Made by a program: the position numbers and the translations under genes. Of a stretch of 64,000 bases of DNA, positions 62,685 to 64,000 are shown in pieces (position 1 is the first letter of the stretch; each line of letters opens with the position of its first letter). The DNA comes from CAIVVT01 sp963757265 (GTDB lineage: Bacteria; Acidobacteriota; Terriglobia; Bryobacterales; Bryobacteraceae). The stretch is taken from positions 310,001-374,000 of the forward strand of contig CAVWRA010000010.1 of assembly GCA_963757265.1 (NCBI GenBank), in the 5' to 3' direction. Below the pieces are notes generated by a model. That model saw nothing but the letters and a program-made list of their open reading frames with translations. It had not been told where the DNA came from and did no database searches.

Positions 62685-62846
62685 GGGTGCCTCAGCTTGA
62701 GGCGTCGGCCTCGCCTTCCCGCTGCCCACGTTAACGCTTGCGGCGCCCTGCCGCAGGCGACATCCGGCTGCAACGCCCAGCGCCCATTCCTCATAATCCT
62801 GTCGAGAATTGCTGTCGGCCGACGATAAGCCAAGAGGAGGGGCCAG

Positions 62847-64000
62847 ATGCCTGAAACCGAACTCAAACTGCTGATTGTGGACAACGCCGACGATGGCCGC
62901 ACCGTGCGCGAGATGATCGAATCCACAGCCGGTCCGCGCTTCAATATCGAGACCGCGGAGAATCTGGTCTCGGCCCTGAATGTGCTGGCGCGCCATAGCT
63001 TCGACGTGGTGCTGATGGAACTGGAGCTGACCGATTCCCATGGTTTGGCGACCTTCGAGACCATCCAGCGCCACTCGCGCGGCGTGCCGATCGTAATCCA
63101 CACCGGGATGGCCAACGAGATCCAGGCCCTGACGGCGGTGGAGCGCGGCGCCCAGGATTACCTCATGAAAGGCAAACCGAGCTGCCAGGCGCTGGTGCGC
63201 GTGCTGCAATACTCGGTGGCGCGCGGCCACCGCGTGGCGGAGTTCGGAAAGGCGGACAACGTCGAAGCCAAAGCCATCGGCTTCCTGGCCGCCAAGGGCG
63301 GGGTGGGCTCGACCACGCTGGCGTCCCATTTCAGTGTTGAACTGGCGCGCCAGAGCGGCGCCAAGGTGCTGCTGATCGACCTCGACCTCAGCGCCCGTTC
63401 GGCGTCCTTCCTGTTCAAGACCGACTCGCGCTATTCGGTGATGGACGCGGCCACCAACCTGCACCGGCTGGACGCCGATTTCTGGGGCCGTATCGTGGCC
63501 CACACGCGCTACGGCCCGGACCTGTTGCAGGGGCCCGGCGCCGTCGGCCCCGCCGACCCGCTCAGCGGCGAACGCGTGCGCCACGTGCTGCGTTTCGCAC
63601 GGGCGCTGTATTCCTTCATCGTCGTCAACCTGGGCCGCGCCGGCCCACTATGCTTCCGGCTGCTGGAGGAGATCGGCGAAATCTACCTGGTCACCACCAG
63701 CGGCATGCTGGAGATGTACGAAACCAGCCGCATTCTGCAGCGCCTGGCGAGCCTCGGTTTCACCCAGAACAAGGTTCGGCTGCTCCTCAACAAGGTCAGC
63801 GGCCCGTCCTTTGTGACCAAGTCGGCGATCGAGAAAGCGCTGGGCCGGCCGGCCTGTTGGACTCTGCCCGATTACTCCAGCGAACTCGATACCGCCTACA
63901 CCAGTGGGAATTTCTTCTCCCAGGCGCCGACCCTGCGCCGTCAATGTGAGTTGCTGGTGAGGCGAGCGCTGGGCGCGGAGGAAAACGCCCCTGTGACCCA
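62847..64000 (+). CDS. cpaE: CpaE-like pseudo-receiver/MinD-type ATPase, 3' end beyond window
   Basis: 384 residues visible, frame open to the edge. AGAGGAGGGG is the ribosome site. The N-terminal receiver-like domain (1-125) has Glu58 (VVLMELELTD) where phospho-Asp is expected and Asp-Asn in place of the usual acidic pair, so it is probably not phosphorylated. From residue 145 a ParA/MinD fold follows: IGFLAAKGGVGSTTLASHFS (deviant Walker A without the second Lys, as in CpaE), LLIDLDLSARSASFLF and VRLLLNKVSG. CpaE localises tad-type pilus assembly. Other tad genes presumably follow outside. Confidence 0.87.
   Translation, partial: MPETELKLLIVDNADDGRTVREMIESTAGPRFNIETAENLVSALNVLARHSFDVVLMELELTDSHGLATFETIQRHSRGVPIVIHTGMANEIQALTAVERGAQDYLMKGKPSCQALVRVLQYSVARGHRVAEFGKADNVEAKAIGFLAAKGGVGSTTLASHFSVELARQSGAKVLLIDLDLSARSASFLFKTDSRYSVMDAATNLHRLDADFWGRIVAHTRYGPDLLQGPGAVGPADPLSGERVRHVLRFARALYSFIVVNLGRAGPLCFRLLEEIGEIYLVTTSGMLEMYETSRILQRLASLGFTQNKVRLLLNKVSGPSFVTKSAIEKALGRPACWTLPDYSSELDTAYTSGNFFSQAPTLRRQCELLVRRALGAEENAPVT

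Overview
The window is GC-rich, densely coded bacterial chromosome. The gene content points to Acidobacteriota, most likely the Bryobacterales/Solibacter side: a giant TonB-dependent receptor with an N-terminal carboxypeptidase-regulatory-like domain, FG-GAP/ASPIC-UnbV (CRTAC1-type) proteins, secreted GH2 and GH78 glycosidases, several GT-C membrane glycosyltransferases, DinB-family proteins, multiheme cytochromes and a CpaE-like protein. This taxonomic call is inference from family content; no rRNA or tRNA gene was seen.

Layout. 1-7.3 kb: housekeeping and envelope genes (zinc-ribbon fragment, DinB, anmK-mutS overlapping pair, isoprenylcysteine methyltransferase-like protein, secreted protein, aquaglyceroporin). 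7.3-13.5 kb: two polytopic glycosyltransferases around a GH2 enzyme, then a HIT-like secreted hydrolase. 13.6-18.8 kb: a frameshifted altronate dehydratase, an OmpR-type two-component system and a convergent HtrA protease. 19-22 kb: a TPR/FG-GAP secreted protein. 22.3-33.1 kb: a tightly packed seven-gene minus-strand operon (hydrazine-synthase-alpha-like cytochrome, CRTAC1-like protein, decaheme/YVTN/MauG-like fusion, regulator-type propeller, two orphan Peripla_BP_6 proteins, RidA). It is preceded by a same-strand PadR regulator with a Cys/His-rich N-terminus and a perfect 8-bp-arm palindrome upstream. 33.9-36.6 kb: an orphan Cas6-like protein, threonine synthase and a small conserved-looking protein. 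37-45 kb: a NarL-type regulator, IPT/TIG protein, sthA, two SAM-dependent methyltransferase genes with an integrase remnant and a partial copy of sthA between them, and glgC. 45-52.3 kb: DinB, DUF481 porin-like protein, a non-coding kilobase with a MITE-like element, GH78 rhamnosidase, frameshifted radical-SAM gene. 52.4-58.9 kb: another large inverted-repeat element, the TonB receptor, DppA aminopeptidase, GlsB-type small membrane protein. 59-62.4 kb: rmlD, an SAF-domain oxidoreductase and a glycosyltransferase-like gene, followed by a duplicated scrap of the rmlD 3' end. The window closes inside a CpaE-like gene.

How the parts relate. The 22-33 kb operon looks like a self-contained periplasmic redox module: every large product has a signal peptide, two carry c-type heme motifs, and two solute-binding proteins occur without permease or ATPase. 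This is the best candidate for an undescribed system. Two loci (sthA and rmlD) share one architecture: a complete gene, about 1.7-2.5 kb of cargo, then a partial copy of that gene's 3' end, as expected for integration or recombination at gene 3' ends. Three related elements of about 130-190 bp and one of 272 bp, each with terminal or nested inverted repeats, occupy intergenic spaces. Four genes carry small frameshifts; at least one looks like a genuine short tandem duplication rather than a homopolymer error.
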